A stretch of 64,000 nucleotides of DNA from Muribaculaceae bacterium (GTDB taxonomy: Bacteria > Pseudomonadota > Alphaproteobacteria > Rs-D84), in the NCBI GenBank assembly GCA_023665245.1, contig JAMPEH010000005.1, positions 32,343 through 96,342 of the forward strand. Reading direction: 5' to 3'. Shown here piece after piece: positions 17,751 through 25,764 of the stretch (position 1 is the first letter of the stretch; each line of letters opens with the position of its first letter). The notes beneath the pieces were generated by a model. That model searched no databases. It was not told where the DNA came from and saw nothing but the letters and a program-made list of their open reading frames with translations. Made by a program: the position numbers and the translations under genes.

Positions 17751-18077
17751 ATGGGTGAAAAAATCAAAAATTTATTCGGTTTTATTGGTCGTGCATGGTC
17801 ACTGGGGATATGGGGCAAATTTGGCGTCATGATTACCATATTCAGCATATTTGTATTTACCGGCATATTCTTTGGCCAGGTCAGCGTTCAAAAATTTGTG
17901 ATAAACATATGGCGCTTGGATGCAGAACAGACACAATTGGCCACCGAACAGGAAAAACTAAACACCCTGAACCACCACATTGAATTATTACAGAATTACA
18001 GTCCTGACTATGTCGAAGAATTAGGATTAAAATACCTTAACATCGGTGACCCAAATGCTAGGGTTCTGAAAATATAG
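17751..18077 (+). CDS. FtsB/DivIC-type septum formation initiator protein
   Basis: A 108-residue bitopic protein with a transmembrane helix (about residues 25-43, FGVMITIFSIFVFTGIFFG) followed by a coiled coil (LDAEQTQLATEQEKLNTLNHHIELLQ) and a short tail (DYVEELGLKYLNIGDPNARVL). This is the layout of FtsB/DivIC, which forms a complex with FtsL and FtsQ at the division septum. The tail's ELGLKYLN resembles the family's E-x-A-R-x-x-L-x-x motif. It is divergent from dus and convergent with the tspO gene, 2 nt apart. Confidence 0.8.
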   Translation: MGEKIKNLFGFIGRAWSLGIWGKFGVMITIFSIFVFTGIFFGQVSVQKFVINIWRLDAEQTQLATEQEKLNTLNHHIELLQNYSPDYVEELGLKYLNIGDPNARVLKI

Positions 18078-18079
18078 CC

Positions 18080-18550
18080 CTAGTTCAAATACAGCACCAT
18101 GGCATTTAAATACCCGGCCAACACCAACCATATCAAATACGGCCATACCAGTGCAGATGCCCCACGACTGATTGGATAGAACGATTTTTTCATCCATATG
18201 GTAAATATAAACAGCAACACAACCACAATCATCCCAAGGTCCGCCATATGCAGTCCAAAGAACGCATAAGACCACAACGCATTTAACGCCATCTGGGTGA
18301 CGAACAACAAATATGATTTTGCCTTACTGTACCGTGAACGCGCATTAATAATCATAAATAGCGCAATTCCTAGCAATGCATACAGCACAGTCCATGCAAC
18401 CGCGAACACCCACGGTGCCGGTGTTAATACAGATTGGTTCAGACTATTAAACCATGCATCGCTATGTCCCATTGGTGTAAACATAATGCCAATCAGCCCA
18501 GGTATAAACGACACCACCATGGCGAATATAAATTGCAAAAACTTTTTCAT
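18080..18550 (-). CDS. tspO: TspO/MBR family protein
   Basis: A 156-residue five-helix membrane protein of the tryptophan-rich sensory/peripheral benzodiazepine receptor family, which binds porphyrins and is linked to tetrapyrrole and oxygen-related regulation in alphaproteobacteria. Family motifs: TPAPWVFAVAWTVLYALLGIALF, QMALNALWSYAFFGLHMADLG and the final VLAGYLNAMVLYLN. The upstream 230 nt hold a folded RNA candidate ending in a terminator (18624-18781), so expression may depend on readthrough. Confidence 0.9.
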   Translation of the reverse strand: MKKFLQFIFAMVVSFIPGLIGIMFTPMGHSDAWFNSLNQSVLTPAPWVFAVAWTVLYALLGIALFMIINARSRYSKAKSYLLFVTQMALNALWSYAFFGLHMADLGMIVVVLLFIFTIWMKKSFYPISRGASALVWPYLIWLVLAGYLNAMVLYLN

Positions 18551-18623
18551 AATAAAATCCTTTTATAACAAAATGATATCAGGCAACACCTGATATCACC
18601 ATAGGTATGAATTCATAAAAAGA

Positions 18624-18781
18624 TAAAAACCGCCGCATATCGGCGGTTGAATTATTGTTATGTTGTTGGGCACGAAAACACTAGCACACAAAAGCATTCT
18701 TTTCTATTGTGTCCTCATTTCAATGCGCCCCTATGGGGGGGGTATAGGATATAAGTACACAATTTGATTATTATGCCCAAC
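18624..18781 (-). ncRNA. Structured RNA candidate upstream of tspO, with its own terminator
   Basis: On the minus strand GTTGGGCA (18774-18781) pairs with TGCCCAAC (18665-18672), closing a 117-nt domain. Inside, ATTGTGT pairs with ACACAAT and CCTAT with ATAGG around a C-rich loop. It is followed by a strong terminator CCGCCG/CGGCGG with T-tract (18624-18646), about 75 nt before the tspO start. It can be a tspO leader or an independent small RNA. It does not share the S1/S2/S3 design of the leader family. No known riboswitch consensus was recognised. Confidence 0.5.
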
Positions 18782-18856
18782 GTTACGCAAAAACATGTTT
18801 TAGGCTAACCTTACAACGAATTTATATTCACGCCACATTGGGCATTTATCGCATTA

Positions 18857-19258
18857 TTAAAAATAACACCACTGAACGTTTTCGTTGGCATAGTACGGAT
18901 TACAACACCCCGGTAAGCCTAATGCTATAGAATACGATTTGGTTCTTGGTACATATACAAAGCAAGCCGTGTATGTAGGATCCGATTTTCTGTTGCCCCC
19001 CTTCTCAAACTCATAAGTAGCATTTTTCACTACCATTTTGCAAACCCTGCTTCCGTATCGTTTATCAATATAATCTGTTTTATCTACCTTTAAGATATAT
19101 TCGTTTGCTATATATTTTAGTGACCAGTCAACTGGTCGACCTGTGTCTGCTCTAAAATCAACAAAAAATTGTGCAGCGGTCATTTTATTACATGCTCCAG
19201 GATCATCGCAAGCAGCCAACCCCAGGCAACATAATACTGCTATATTGTTTAGTTTCAT
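18857..19258 (-). CDS. Hypothetical lipoprotein
   Basis: A 133-residue protein with a lipoprotein signal (MKLNNIAVLCCLGLAAC; lipobox LAAC). The mature part is Cys-containing (DDPGACNKM, RVCKMVV, YTACFVY, GLPGCCNPYY, QWCYF) and ends in aromatic residues. No family recognised. It is the last gene of a small minus-strand operon (19845-18857) driven by leader L5. It differs from the other Cys-rich proteins in being a lipoprotein. Confidence 0.65.
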   Translation of the reverse strand: MKLNNIAVLCCLGLAACDDPGACNKMTAAQFFVDFRADTGRPVDWSLKYIANEYILKVDKTDYIDKRYGSRVCKMVVKNATYEFEKGGNRKSDPTYTACFVYVPRTKSYSIALGLPGCCNPYYANENVQWCYF

Positions 19259-19268
19259 TTTTTACTCC

Positions 19269-19688
19269 TTATTTATGAGCATAGGTTAGGTGTATTCGCT
19301 GGTTATCAACCGTAAAAACCCATAAAACACATTTAGGGTTATCGCATAAAAATTTATATGCTTCTGCGTGTTTTGGCGTTTTTATCTTCAAAAGACGCGA
19401 TGTTCGGCGTGCTACTATGTATTCCTGATTATCGGCATTTAGGGTCAAATACCTGGAATCGGAATCTGTTGCAACCAATGCACCCCGTCCTGGAATAAAA
19501 ACATTATCAAAGAAATGCGAATTATTTTGTAATTGTATACAAATCCGAAATCCGTTTTTATTTTCAAACCAATATTGACCGCTCAAACGATGGCTTTTCA
19601 GTGGCAACATATTTAGCGAGCGCATTACCGCCCCAATTGTGCCAATTGCAGCCAATGCACTCCAAACATTTCCCCACATTATACTCAT
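19269..19688 (-). CDS. Hypothetical membrane-anchored protein
   Basis: A 139-residue protein with a short hydrophobic N-terminal segment (VWSALAAIGTIGAVM) that may be a membrane anchor. The rest is predicted beta-rich (YWFENKNGFRICIQLQNNSHFF, ECVLWVFTV-like region near the end). No known family. It lies 10 nt upstream of the lipoprotein gene and 46 nt downstream of the 36-residue basic peptide gene, so the three are likely co-transcribed. Confidence 0.55.
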   Translation of the reverse strand: MSIMWGNVWSALAAIGTIGAVMRSLNMLPLKSHRLSGQYWFENKNGFRICIQLQNNSHFFDNVFIPGRGALVATDSDSRYLTLNADNQEYIVARRTSRLLKIKTPKHAEAYKFLCDNPKCVLWVFTVDNQRIHLTYAHK

Positions 19689-19734
19689 TTCCTAACTATT
19701 ACAGAATCCCGGGCACTTACATGCCCGAGTTTGT

Positions 19735-19845
19735 TTATTTTTTTCGTCTATATGTACTTCCGCGCACGCTGATACTGCGTGTGCCACCAGTGCGCTTACT
19801 TACATAAGTTCTGCTGCTTGCACGTCTTGTTATAAGATTGCCCAT
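19735..19845 (-). CDS. 36-residue basic peptide at the head of the L5 operon
   Basis: A short frame encoding MGNLITRRASSRTYVSKRTG and then 16 more residues ending in RRKK. Ten of its 36 residues are Arg or Lys and there are no acidic residues. A strong AGGAGG lies 5-6 nt before the ATG, which argues that it is translated. A hairpin GGGCA/TGCCC follows the stop but lacks a T-tract. It is the first frame after the terminator of leader L5. Could be a nucleic-acid-binding peptide, a toxin-like peptide or a leader peptide; function unknown. Confidence 0.6.
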   Translation of the reverse strand: MGNLITRRASSRTYVSKRTGGTRSISVRGSTYRRKK

Positions 19846-20138
19846 AATGCTCCTCCTGTTGTGATAAAATTAAACCGCCAAAAGGAATTTGACGGTCGGG
19901 GAGTTGGTAATCATCTTGTTATTGATTCTGCCGCTTTCGGGTTTCCCCTGTTGTATAACAGACAGCCCCCCGACCCATATAAAGCAGGTCAGGGATATAT
20001 AACGGCGCAAAATTACTGGTAAATCGGATTAACGATGTCCACATGTTTTCGCACCGAACAAGATGGGCTACCACAGCCCCGAACCCAATTCCCATTGGAT
20101 TCAACTAATAGTCTATCACAGACTTGATTCCTGTGCAA
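19846..20138 (-). promoter_or_regulatory. Structured leader RNA copy L5 with promoter and terminator
   Basis: Promoter TTGCAC (20133-20138), 17-nt spacer, TAGACT (20110-20115). Then hairpin CCAA/TTGG with loop TGGGAA, GGGCT/AGCCC hairpin, S1 CCCTGACC (19987-19994), S2 GGTCGGGGGG (about 19966-19975), core hairpin CTGTCTGTTATACAACAGG...CGGCAG, hairpin ATCA/TGAT, S3 CTCCCCGACC (19894-19903), and hairpin ACCGTCA/TTGGCGGT (19874-19896) with only a weak T-tract. S1:S2 pair over 8 bp with one wobble, S2:S3 over 10 with one wobble. Type 2 form. Confidence 0.75.
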
Positions 20139-20266
20139 TACGTTTATAATTTATACCGACCTTAAAAATTTTGCCATCGGCAAACCGGCGTTCTCTCGCC
20201 CGCCTATTTTCTGCGGTTCGAACTGCTTCCTCGCAGGTTCTCATCCGCGGCTTATATCATAAATGA

Positions 20267-20287
20267 AACCGCCGGCAAGCGGCGGTT
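20267..20287 (-). terminator. Terminator-like hairpin downstream of tRNA-Arg remnant
   Basis: AACCGCC...GGCGGTT hairpin; on the minus strand it is followed by TTTCATTT. Confidence 0.6.
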
Positions 20288-20293
20288 GAATTT

Positions 20294-20313
20294 CTGGCGC
20301 GCCCTGCAGGATT
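20294..20313 (-). repeat. Duplicated 3' end of tRNA-Arg (att-like direct repeat)
   Basis: The 20-mer CTGGCGCGCCCTGCAGGATT (plus strand) is identical to 20475-20494, which is the 3' end including CCA of the intact tRNA-Arg. The copies are 181 bp apart in direct orientation. This is the usual scar of a tRNA-targeting integrative element, here without an integrase. Confidence 0.7.
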
Positions 20314-20349
20314 GTAATTCCCATTGCTGGCGCAATGGGCCCCTTTCTG

Positions 20350-20424
20350 GTCGTATAGCTCAAACAGCGTTAACACTTGTTTTCGCTAACTATCCCATCG
20401 AACCATGGTTCAAATCCATACGAC
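20350..20424 (+). pseudogene. tRNA-like remnant
   Basis: A 75-nt stretch with GTCGTAT pairing ATACGAC at its ends, TAGCTC at the D-arm position and a T-arm-like ATGG TTCAAAT CCAT. The anticodon region does not form a regular 5-bp stem with 7-nt loop, so it is not a normal tRNA. It lies between the two tRNA-Arg 3' repeats. A degraded tRNA is the simplest reading. Confidence 0.35.
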
Positions 20425-20443
20425 TTCGTCGTGACAAAATAAA

Positions 20444-20463
20444 AAACCGCCTAACGACGGTTT
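20444..20463 (-). terminator. Terminator of tRNA-Arg
   Basis: Hairpin AAACCGTCG/GGCGGTTT on the minus strand followed by TTTTTTATTTT, 12 nt after the tRNA CCA end. Confidence 0.7.
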
Positions 20464-20475
20464 CTTATTTTATCC

Positions 20476-20552
20476 TGGCGCGCCCTGCAGGATTCGAACC
20501 TGCGACCTGCGGATTAGAAATCCGATGCTCTATCCAGCTGGGCTAAGGGCGC
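20476..20552 (-). tRNA. tRNA-Arg (UCU)
   Basis: The minus strand gives a full cloverleaf: acceptor GCGCCCT/AGGGCGC, D-arm with GCCCAGCTGGATAGAGC, anticodon stem CGGAT with loop TTTCTAA (anticodon TCT), and T-arm GCAGGTTCGAATCCTGC. The CCA end is encoded. Its last 20 nt recur at 20294-20313. Confidence 0.95.
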
Positions 20553-20600
20553 AACACGCACTATTTTATATCATTTATTCTGAAAATTCAAGTCCCAGAC

Positions 20601-20628
20601 AAAAAAAGCCAGTCAAATCGGACTGGCT
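20601..20628 (-). terminator. Terminator of the DUF308 gene
   Basis: AGCCAGTC/GACTGGCT hairpin followed by seven T on the minus strand. Confidence 0.85.
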
Positions 20629-20646
20629 CTTATAATTATTATACAG

Positions 20647-21264
20647 TTATCTATCTGTCACGCGTTTCAAGTGTACTAATTGGGCAAACATATAGAAATC
20701 TGCCAGTGCATACATAAACAGTGTTATCGCCAGGTAATACACCAACGCAACCGCCCCCGCCATCGGAAAGAACAATAACGCAATTGCCAATGCAACCAAT
20801 ATTATCGCCATTATCAAGTTAAACACATAATGTCCAAACTTTGCACGCGCCATATTTATTGCGAATATCAATGCCATTATTGCCTTGAATACAAATAATA
20901 TAACAAAGATATAAATTATACTTAACAATGAGCCCACCGGATAAACACAGAACAACACACCTAATACAATATTCAGCAGTCCAAATAAAACATCAAACCA
21001 TCCCCCACCGATATTATGAGATGTGACGAATCCTGAAATCGTTCGATACAATCCGAACAGCACCAAACCAATACCAATAATAAACGTCAAGGCTGTCAAA
21101 ATTGCAACAGGCTTAATCAACAAAAACACACCCGCAACAATGAACAATAAGCCTTCGCATATCAGCAGTGGTGCACTTTTATCATACATCCGACGTACTG
21201 CCGCAGCGATAGAATTTGAATTATTACGACGCGTATTTGTTTTGCGTTGTCTTTCAGTCACCAT
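20647..21264 (-). CDS. DUF308 (HdeD-like) membrane protein
   Basis: A 205-residue protein with six predicted helices arranged as three pairs. Motifs such as ICEGLLFIVAGVFLLIKPVAIL and WFDVLFGLLNIVLGVLFCVYPVGSL match the repeated DUF308 pattern of HdeD, an inner-membrane protein linked to acid resistance in enterobacteria. The N-terminus is basic and polar (RQRKTNTRRNNSNS). Monocistronic, between the tRNA-Arg region and the tolC operon. Specific role not inferable. Confidence 0.82.
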   Translation of the reverse strand: MVTERQRKTNTRRNNSNSIAAAVRRMYDKSAPLLICEGLLFIVAGVFLLIKPVAILTALTFIIGIGLVLFGLYRTISGFVTSHNIGGGWFDVLFGLLNIVLGVLFCVYPVGSLLSIIYIFVILFVFKAIMALIFAINMARAKFGHYVFNLIMAIILVALAIALLFFPMAGAVALVYYLAITLFMYALADFYMFAQLVHLKRVTDR

Positions 21265-21300
21265 GAAAATCCCCTTTTGTTATCAAATATATTTTATCAT

Positions 21301-21331
21301 AAATACCACCCATATTTCAGGTGGTATTTTT
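21301..21331. terminator. Bidirectional terminator after tolC-like gene
   Basis: AATACCACC...GGTGGTATT hairpin with a T-run on the plus strand and TTTATG on the minus strand, just after the stop of the gene at 21334. Confidence 0.75.
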
Positions 21332-21333
21332 TC

Positions 21334-22623
21334 CTAGTTTTTATGTTCTGTGCTTATCCCCAAATTTTGTGGCCCCAACATCCCACATGACGCCAATATT
21401 GCAAAATATGCCGCCGTCTGACCATGACGCGCACGCGACAATGCAACCTGTGAATTTAATAATTCTTGTTCTGCGTTTAGTACATCCAGCACTGTACGAC
21501 GGCCACTTTTTTGTTCGGCCCGTGTTCCTTCCAGTGCCAATTTATTCGCATCAACCGCAGACTGTGCTGCCGATATCGCATACGTCTGGGCATCATACGT
21601 ATTCCATGACTGATGCAGATTTTGCACAACGACACGACGCGTATTTTTTATTTGGTCTTGGATACCGGCAACGGTAAAGCGTACTTTTTCCACATTTGCA
21701 GACGCCGTACCTTTATCATACAACGGTACAGATAAATACACACCAACGCGTCCATCACGCACACGGTCAATGTATGGCAAATCATCAAACTGCATAACCG
21801 ATGCCTTTACATCAATAGACGGCAACATTGACTGGCGTGCAACTGTTATGTTCTCTCGCGCCGCGGCCTCTTGCGATTCCAGTGCCAAAATCGCAGGATG
21901 ATGCGCAATAGCCCATGCTTCTGCGGCATCTACATCCTTGGGAAATATTGATGACATCCGTTTTAAATCAATATCTGCATATTCAGATTCCGTGTCACCG
22001 TAAATTCGCCGAAACGTTTCCAACGCATTATCATACGCCGCGGTGGCATCAAATACATGATATTTCGCACTGTCCAATCTGGCAGATGCCTGGGCCAAAT
22101 CCGTTTTTGTCAGCATTCCAACATCTGCACGTTCTTTGCAAAAATCATAGTATTCTTGTAAAACACGTTGATTATTTTTGTTTAATTTTAATACTTCACG
22201 TGCATTTAACACATCAATATACGAATTTATTGCCTGCATAAAAACATCTTGTTCTGTTGCATACAAGACAGCCCGCTGGGATTCCAAGATACCTTTTGCA
22301 GCCTTGATTTCTGCAATTGTGGCGAATCCTTTGAATATATTTTGTTGTGCTTGAATTCCGATTTGTGTTGGCACATAATCAAATGTCTGCCCACCCAATT
22401 TAGTGCGCGCCAGTCCTGCATTGGCCCCAATACCCAAATATGGTTTTGCGTCACGCCGTGCCAGTTTTACATCCGCGTTTGCACTGTCGACAACCTGGCG
22501 CTGTGCAGATATAACAGGATTTGAATCATACACACGTTGCAGTGCCGAATACATATCCGCACGCGCACCAGTCATTGACACCCCCGCAACAAAACCAATA
22601 AAACATATACTAAATCGTTTCAT
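21334..22623 (-). CDS. TolC-family outer-membrane efflux protein
   Basis: A 429-residue outer-membrane factor with a signal peptide (MKRFSICFIGFVAGVSMTGARA). It has the long alpha-helical repeats of TolC: ADMYSALQRVYDSNPVISAQRQVVDSANADVKLARRDAKP at the N-terminus (shown in part) and the matching second repeat ending with AEQELLNSQVALSRARHG. TolC trimers form the outer-membrane duct of tripartite exporters. It is the last gene of the 27231-21334 exporter operon; AGGGGA lies 8 nt before the ATG. The longer open frame upstream overlaps the permease gene and is not needed. Confidence 0.9.
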   Translation of the reverse strand: MKRFSICFIGFVAGVSMTGARADMYSALQRVYDSNPVISAQRQVVDSANADVKLARRDAKPYLGIGANAGLARTKLGGQTFDYVPTQIGIQAQQNIFKGFATIAEIKAAKGILESQRAVLYATEQDVFMQAINSYIDVLNAREVLKLNKNNQRVLQEYYDFCKERADVGMLTKTDLAQASARLDSAKYHVFDATAAYDNALETFRRIYGDTESEYADIDLKRMSSIFPKDVDAAEAWAIAHHPAILALESQEAAARENITVARQSMLPSIDVKASVMQFDDLPYIDRVRDGRVGVYLSVPLYDKGTASANVEKVRFTVAGIQDQIKNTRRVVVQNLHQSWNTYDAQTYAISAAQSAVDANKLALEGTRAEQKSGRRTVLDVLNAEQELLNSQVALSRARHGQTAAYFAILASCGMLGPQNLGISTEHKN

Positions 22624-22640
22624 GATATATCCCCTACTTC

Positions 22641-23732
22641 TTATAACCTGGTCTTGAAACCACGCAATGCAGCAGCCCACACCGCGCACCCAACAATCGC
22701 CATCATAAAGCATTGGCGACCAAAATACCCGATATCCGAACCCTTTAAAATCAAGTTCCGAACCAGATACGAATAATGACTTAATGGATTCACATAACTA
22801 ATATACTGCAAGATTTTCGGCATATTTTCCGTAGGAAATATCGCCCCCGACAGCATCAGCATCAAAAACGCCACAATCACTACCCCCAACAGTGCCTGCT
22901 GTTGCGTCTTGGTATAATTTGACAACAGCACTGCAATTCCTGTGGCCGGTATACAAAACACAACAAAACCCAACATAAACAACGTGACAGAACCGACAAA
23001 TGGTAATTTATACGCCCACAGCCCAATTATCAAAATAGACAACATCACAACAAACGATACCGCAACATATGGCAAGACCTTGCCTGCGATAATGTCGTAT
23101 TTTGATACCGGTGCCGATATCAGCGTTTCAATCGTACCGGTTTCTTTTTCCTTGGTTATTGAAATCGTTATCAGTATCAACAGCGACAAAAACACCAATA
23201 TAGCAATCAATGACGGAACCATGAACCATTTGGTATTTAATTCAGGATTAAATAATATCCGCAAATTAAAACCAATCTGTGACGCCGGCATTGCATATCC
23301 CATTTCCTTGACCGCAGATAATGTGACGCCTTGCAGATAGGCCTCGATACTCTGTGCTTTCAGAATATTCATAGAATCTATCAAAATTTGAATTTGCCCA
23401 TCGCCACGTGCCAACGCACGCGTTAATCCACCTGATGGTGCAACGATTGCAACGTCTGCCACACCACTTTGTACCGCCGTCACGGCGTCTAATTTCGTAT
23501 TTGGAATACGAACAAACCATCCAGAACCAATAGCATGGTTATAAACCTTTTCCATGATGATATCACCCGGTGCCGCATCAACCGCCAGGCGCAGATTCTT
23601 GGCCTCTAATGTAATGGCGCCACTGTAAATCACCAATTGCACCGCCGGCATAATCAAAACCGCCGACAACAGCACTTTGTCACGTGTCAGTGCAATTATT
23701 TCCTTTTTAAAAAATCCCCAAAAACGTTTCAT
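22641..23732 (-). CDS. ABC-2 type transporter permease (YbhR/YhhJ-like)
   Basis: A 363-residue ABC-2 permease. One N-terminal transmembrane helix (VLLSAVLIMPAVQLVIYSG) is followed by a large periplasmic domain and five C-terminal helices. The family hallmark KEKETGTIETLISAPVSKYDIIAGKVLPY is present. Its ATG overlaps the upstream permease stop (ATGA), so the two are translationally coupled. Together they probably form a heterodimeric membrane unit, as YbhS and YbhR do. Confidence 0.9.
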   Translation of the reverse strand: MKRFWGFFKKEIIALTRDKVLLSAVLIMPAVQLVIYSGAITLEAKNLRLAVDAAPGDIIMEKVYNHAIGSGWFVRIPNTKLDAVTAVQSGVADVAIVAPSGGLTRALARGDGQIQILIDSMNILKAQSIEAYLQGVTLSAVKEMGYAMPASQIGFNLRILFNPELNTKWFMVPSLIAILVFLSLLILITISITKEKETGTIETLISAPVSKYDIIAGKVLPYVAVSFVVMLSILIIGLWAYKLPFVGSVTLFMLGFVVFCIPATGIAVLLSNYTKTQQQALLGVVIVAFLMLMLSGAIFPTENMPKILQYISYVNPLSHYSYLVRNLILKGSDIGYFGRQCFMMAIVGCAVWAAALRGFKTRL

Positions 23733-24850
23733 TCCAACGTCCTTTTGAAACGTACCAAACATATTATCAATAAAACCACCGCGGCAATTGCCAGCATCGC
23801 CATTTCTAATTGCAAATCCCAAATATGGCTGCCTTTTAAAAATTGGTCACGCGCAATATCGATATAGAAACGTGCTGGAAACAATGATGCCGCCGCCCTG
23901 TATATTCGCGCCATATATTCAACCGGAAAAATAAATCCAGACAGAATGACCGATGGCAACAACCCGATAATACACGCAAATTGAATTGCCACATCTTGTT
24001 TATGTGTCGATACAGATATCAGCAACCCAATCGCCAAATATCCCAAAATAAACAACACCGTTCCCAAAACCAATGTTAAATAAGACCCAACAAACGGCAC
24101 ACTAAACACAATGCGCGCAACAATAAACACCAACACAAATCCAATAAAACTGAGTATTGCATACGGCAACACTTTACCGACAATAATTTCCAACGTTGTC
24201 GCTGGTGTCGACAACAGCATTTCCATCGATCCACGTTCCCATTCCCGACATATTGTCAGTGTCGTCAGCATAATCGCCACCAGCGCAATAATCACCGCCG
24301 TTAATCCCGGCACAGAAAACCACCGTGAATTCAATTCTGGATTAAACAAATACCGCGATTTAAACCCAAATCCGCCACCTGATGTCGCGTATGAATTATT
24401 TATATGCGCCGCGGCCTTGGTATTTATCGTCTGTAAATAATTCATAATCGACATAACAGACGAATTATCCGCCCCATCCAACATAATTTGCACGCCGGCA
24501 CCATTACCGCCAACTGCATCACGTTCAAAATTCGGCGGCACAATCAATGTCGCACGCGCACGTTCTGCAACAATTTCATCAAATGCATTTTCTGGCGATG
24601 CCAATTGATACGTTTTAAAATACCCAGAACTGCCAAATGTATCTATTAGTTCACGCGACGTTTCGGTTCGGTCTGCATCATGATAGGCCAGATTAATTGA
24701 CCGAATATTAAACTCTATCGAATTGCCCAGAATCAAAACAATCAGCAATGGCAACAATAACGCCATTATCAACGTAAATGGGTCACGCAGGATATGTTTA
24801 AATTCTTTGGAAAATATGGCACGTGCACGACGCGATGAAAATACGGTCAT
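23729..24850 (-). CDS. ABC-2 type transporter permease (YbhS-like)
   Basis: A 373-residue paralogue of the neighbouring permease: N-terminal helix (LIMALLLPLLIVLILGNSIEFN), periplasmic domain, hallmark REWERGSMEMLLSTPATTLEIIVGKVLPY and five C-terminal helices. Four-base ATGA overlaps join it to both the upstream ATPase gene and the downstream permease gene. Belongs to the HlyD-ABC-ABC-permease-permease-TolC operon. Substrate unknown; related systems export drugs or cations. Confidence 0.9.
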   Translation of the reverse strand: MTVFSSRRARAIFSKEFKHILRDPFTLIMALLLPLLIVLILGNSIEFNIRSINLAYHDADRTETSRELIDTFGSSGYFKTYQLASPENAFDEIVAERARATLIVPPNFERDAVGGNGAGVQIMLDGADNSSVMSIMNYLQTINTKAAAHINNSYATSGGGFGFKSRYLFNPELNSRWFSVPGLTAVIIALVAIMLTTLTICREWERGSMEMLLSTPATTLEIIVGKVLPYAILSFIGFVLVFIVARIVFSVPFVGSYLTLVLGTVLFILGYLAIGLLISVSTHKQDVAIQFACIIGLLPSVILSGFIFPVEYMARIYRAAASLFPARFYIDIARDQFLKGSHIWDLQLEMAMLAIAAVVLLIICLVRFKRTLE

Positions 24851-25764
24851 CTGTTATCCCCCTCTACCAATCGGATAAACACATCTTCCAATGATGGCGA
24901 TATAGACTGAATATCAAAATCACGTTTATATTTTTGAATCTGGGCCGCCACATCCACATCATCACGAAAACGAATATGATAATGCAAACCATATGGTTCA
25001 CATATATCCAACATTTTCGCCGGCGGTAATTTTGCCCCCAACTGTCGCGGTGTAAAGTTATACAACGATGTACCAAATGTCTGCCGTTTCAATTTGGCAG
25101 GACTATCTACGGCAATCAATTCACCTGCCCGCATTAGTGCCACACGGTGGCAATTTTCAGCCTCGTCCATGTAATGGGTCGTCACAAATATAGTCTTGCC
25201 ATCTTTGGCCAAACGTTTAATCAGTGTCCAAAAACGCTGACGTGCACGGGGCGCGACACCAGCCGTCGGCTCGTCCAGAAATATAATCTTTGGGTCATGC
25301 AACAATGCGACACACAGGGCAACCTCTTGCTTTATGCCACCGGGTAAATTCCGCACAACCGTTTTTAAATCATAATCAAAACCGATAAATTTTAATAACT
25401 TGTCCCGCTGGGCAACATATTTATCATCAGGCAATTGACGCAAGCTTGCTGCAAAATCAAAATTTTCACGTACCGACAATTCATCATATAACGTAAACCG
25501 CTGGGACATATATCCAACACGTTGTTTTACCGCATTTTCGTTGCCGGGGACTAACTTTTTACCATCAATTACAACCGTTCCACGACTGGCCAACAACAAT
25601 CCGCACAAAACACGTATAGTTGTTGTCTTGCCCGCACCATTGGCCCCCAAGAAACCAAATATCTCACCCGACCCGACAGCAAATGTCACATCACGCACGG
25701 CAAAGAAATCGCCGAATATTACCGATAAATTTTTCACATCTACGATTGGTGTGCCACGCTTCAT
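24847..25764 (-). CDS. ABC transporter ATP-binding protein (second ATPase of the exporter)
   Basis: A 305-residue ABC ATPase: Walker A GANGAGKTTTIR, Q-loop GYMSQRFTLYDELSVREN, signature region RNLPGGIKQEVALCVALLHDPKIIFLDEPTAGVAPRAR with Walker B, and switch His in FVTTHYMDEAENC. The signature LPGGIKQ is slightly degenerate compared with LSGGxxQ, as in the C-terminal ATPase half of YbhF. The adjacent gene encodes the other ATPase, so the fused YbhF is represented here by two proteins. ATGA overlaps on both sides. Confidence 0.92.
   Translation of the reverse strand: MKRGTPIVDVKNLSVIFGDFFAVRDVTFAVGSGEIFGFLGANGAGKTTTIRVLCGLLLASRGTVVIDGKKLVPGNENAVKQRVGYMSQRFTLYDELSVRENFDFAASLRQLPDDKYVAQRDKLLKFIGFDYDLKTVVRNLPGGIKQEVALCVALLHDPKIIFLDEPTAGVAPRARQRFWTLIKRLAKDGKTIFVTTHYMDEAENCHRVALMRAGELIAVDSPAKLKRQTFGTSLYNFTPRQLGAKLPPAKMLDICEPYGLHYHIRFRDDVDVAAQIQKYKRDFDIQSISPSLEDVFIRLVEGDNR

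Noticed and set aside
20350..20424. Functional tRNA-Asn or tmRNA piece
   Set aside because: The ends pair and a T-arm-like loop exists, but the anticodon arm does not form and no tag-peptide region was found.
20286..20546. 86-residue plus-strand frame ending in RPAGFEPATCGLEIRC
   Set aside because: It is the antisense translation of tRNA-Arg and its duplicated end, a well-known false gene.
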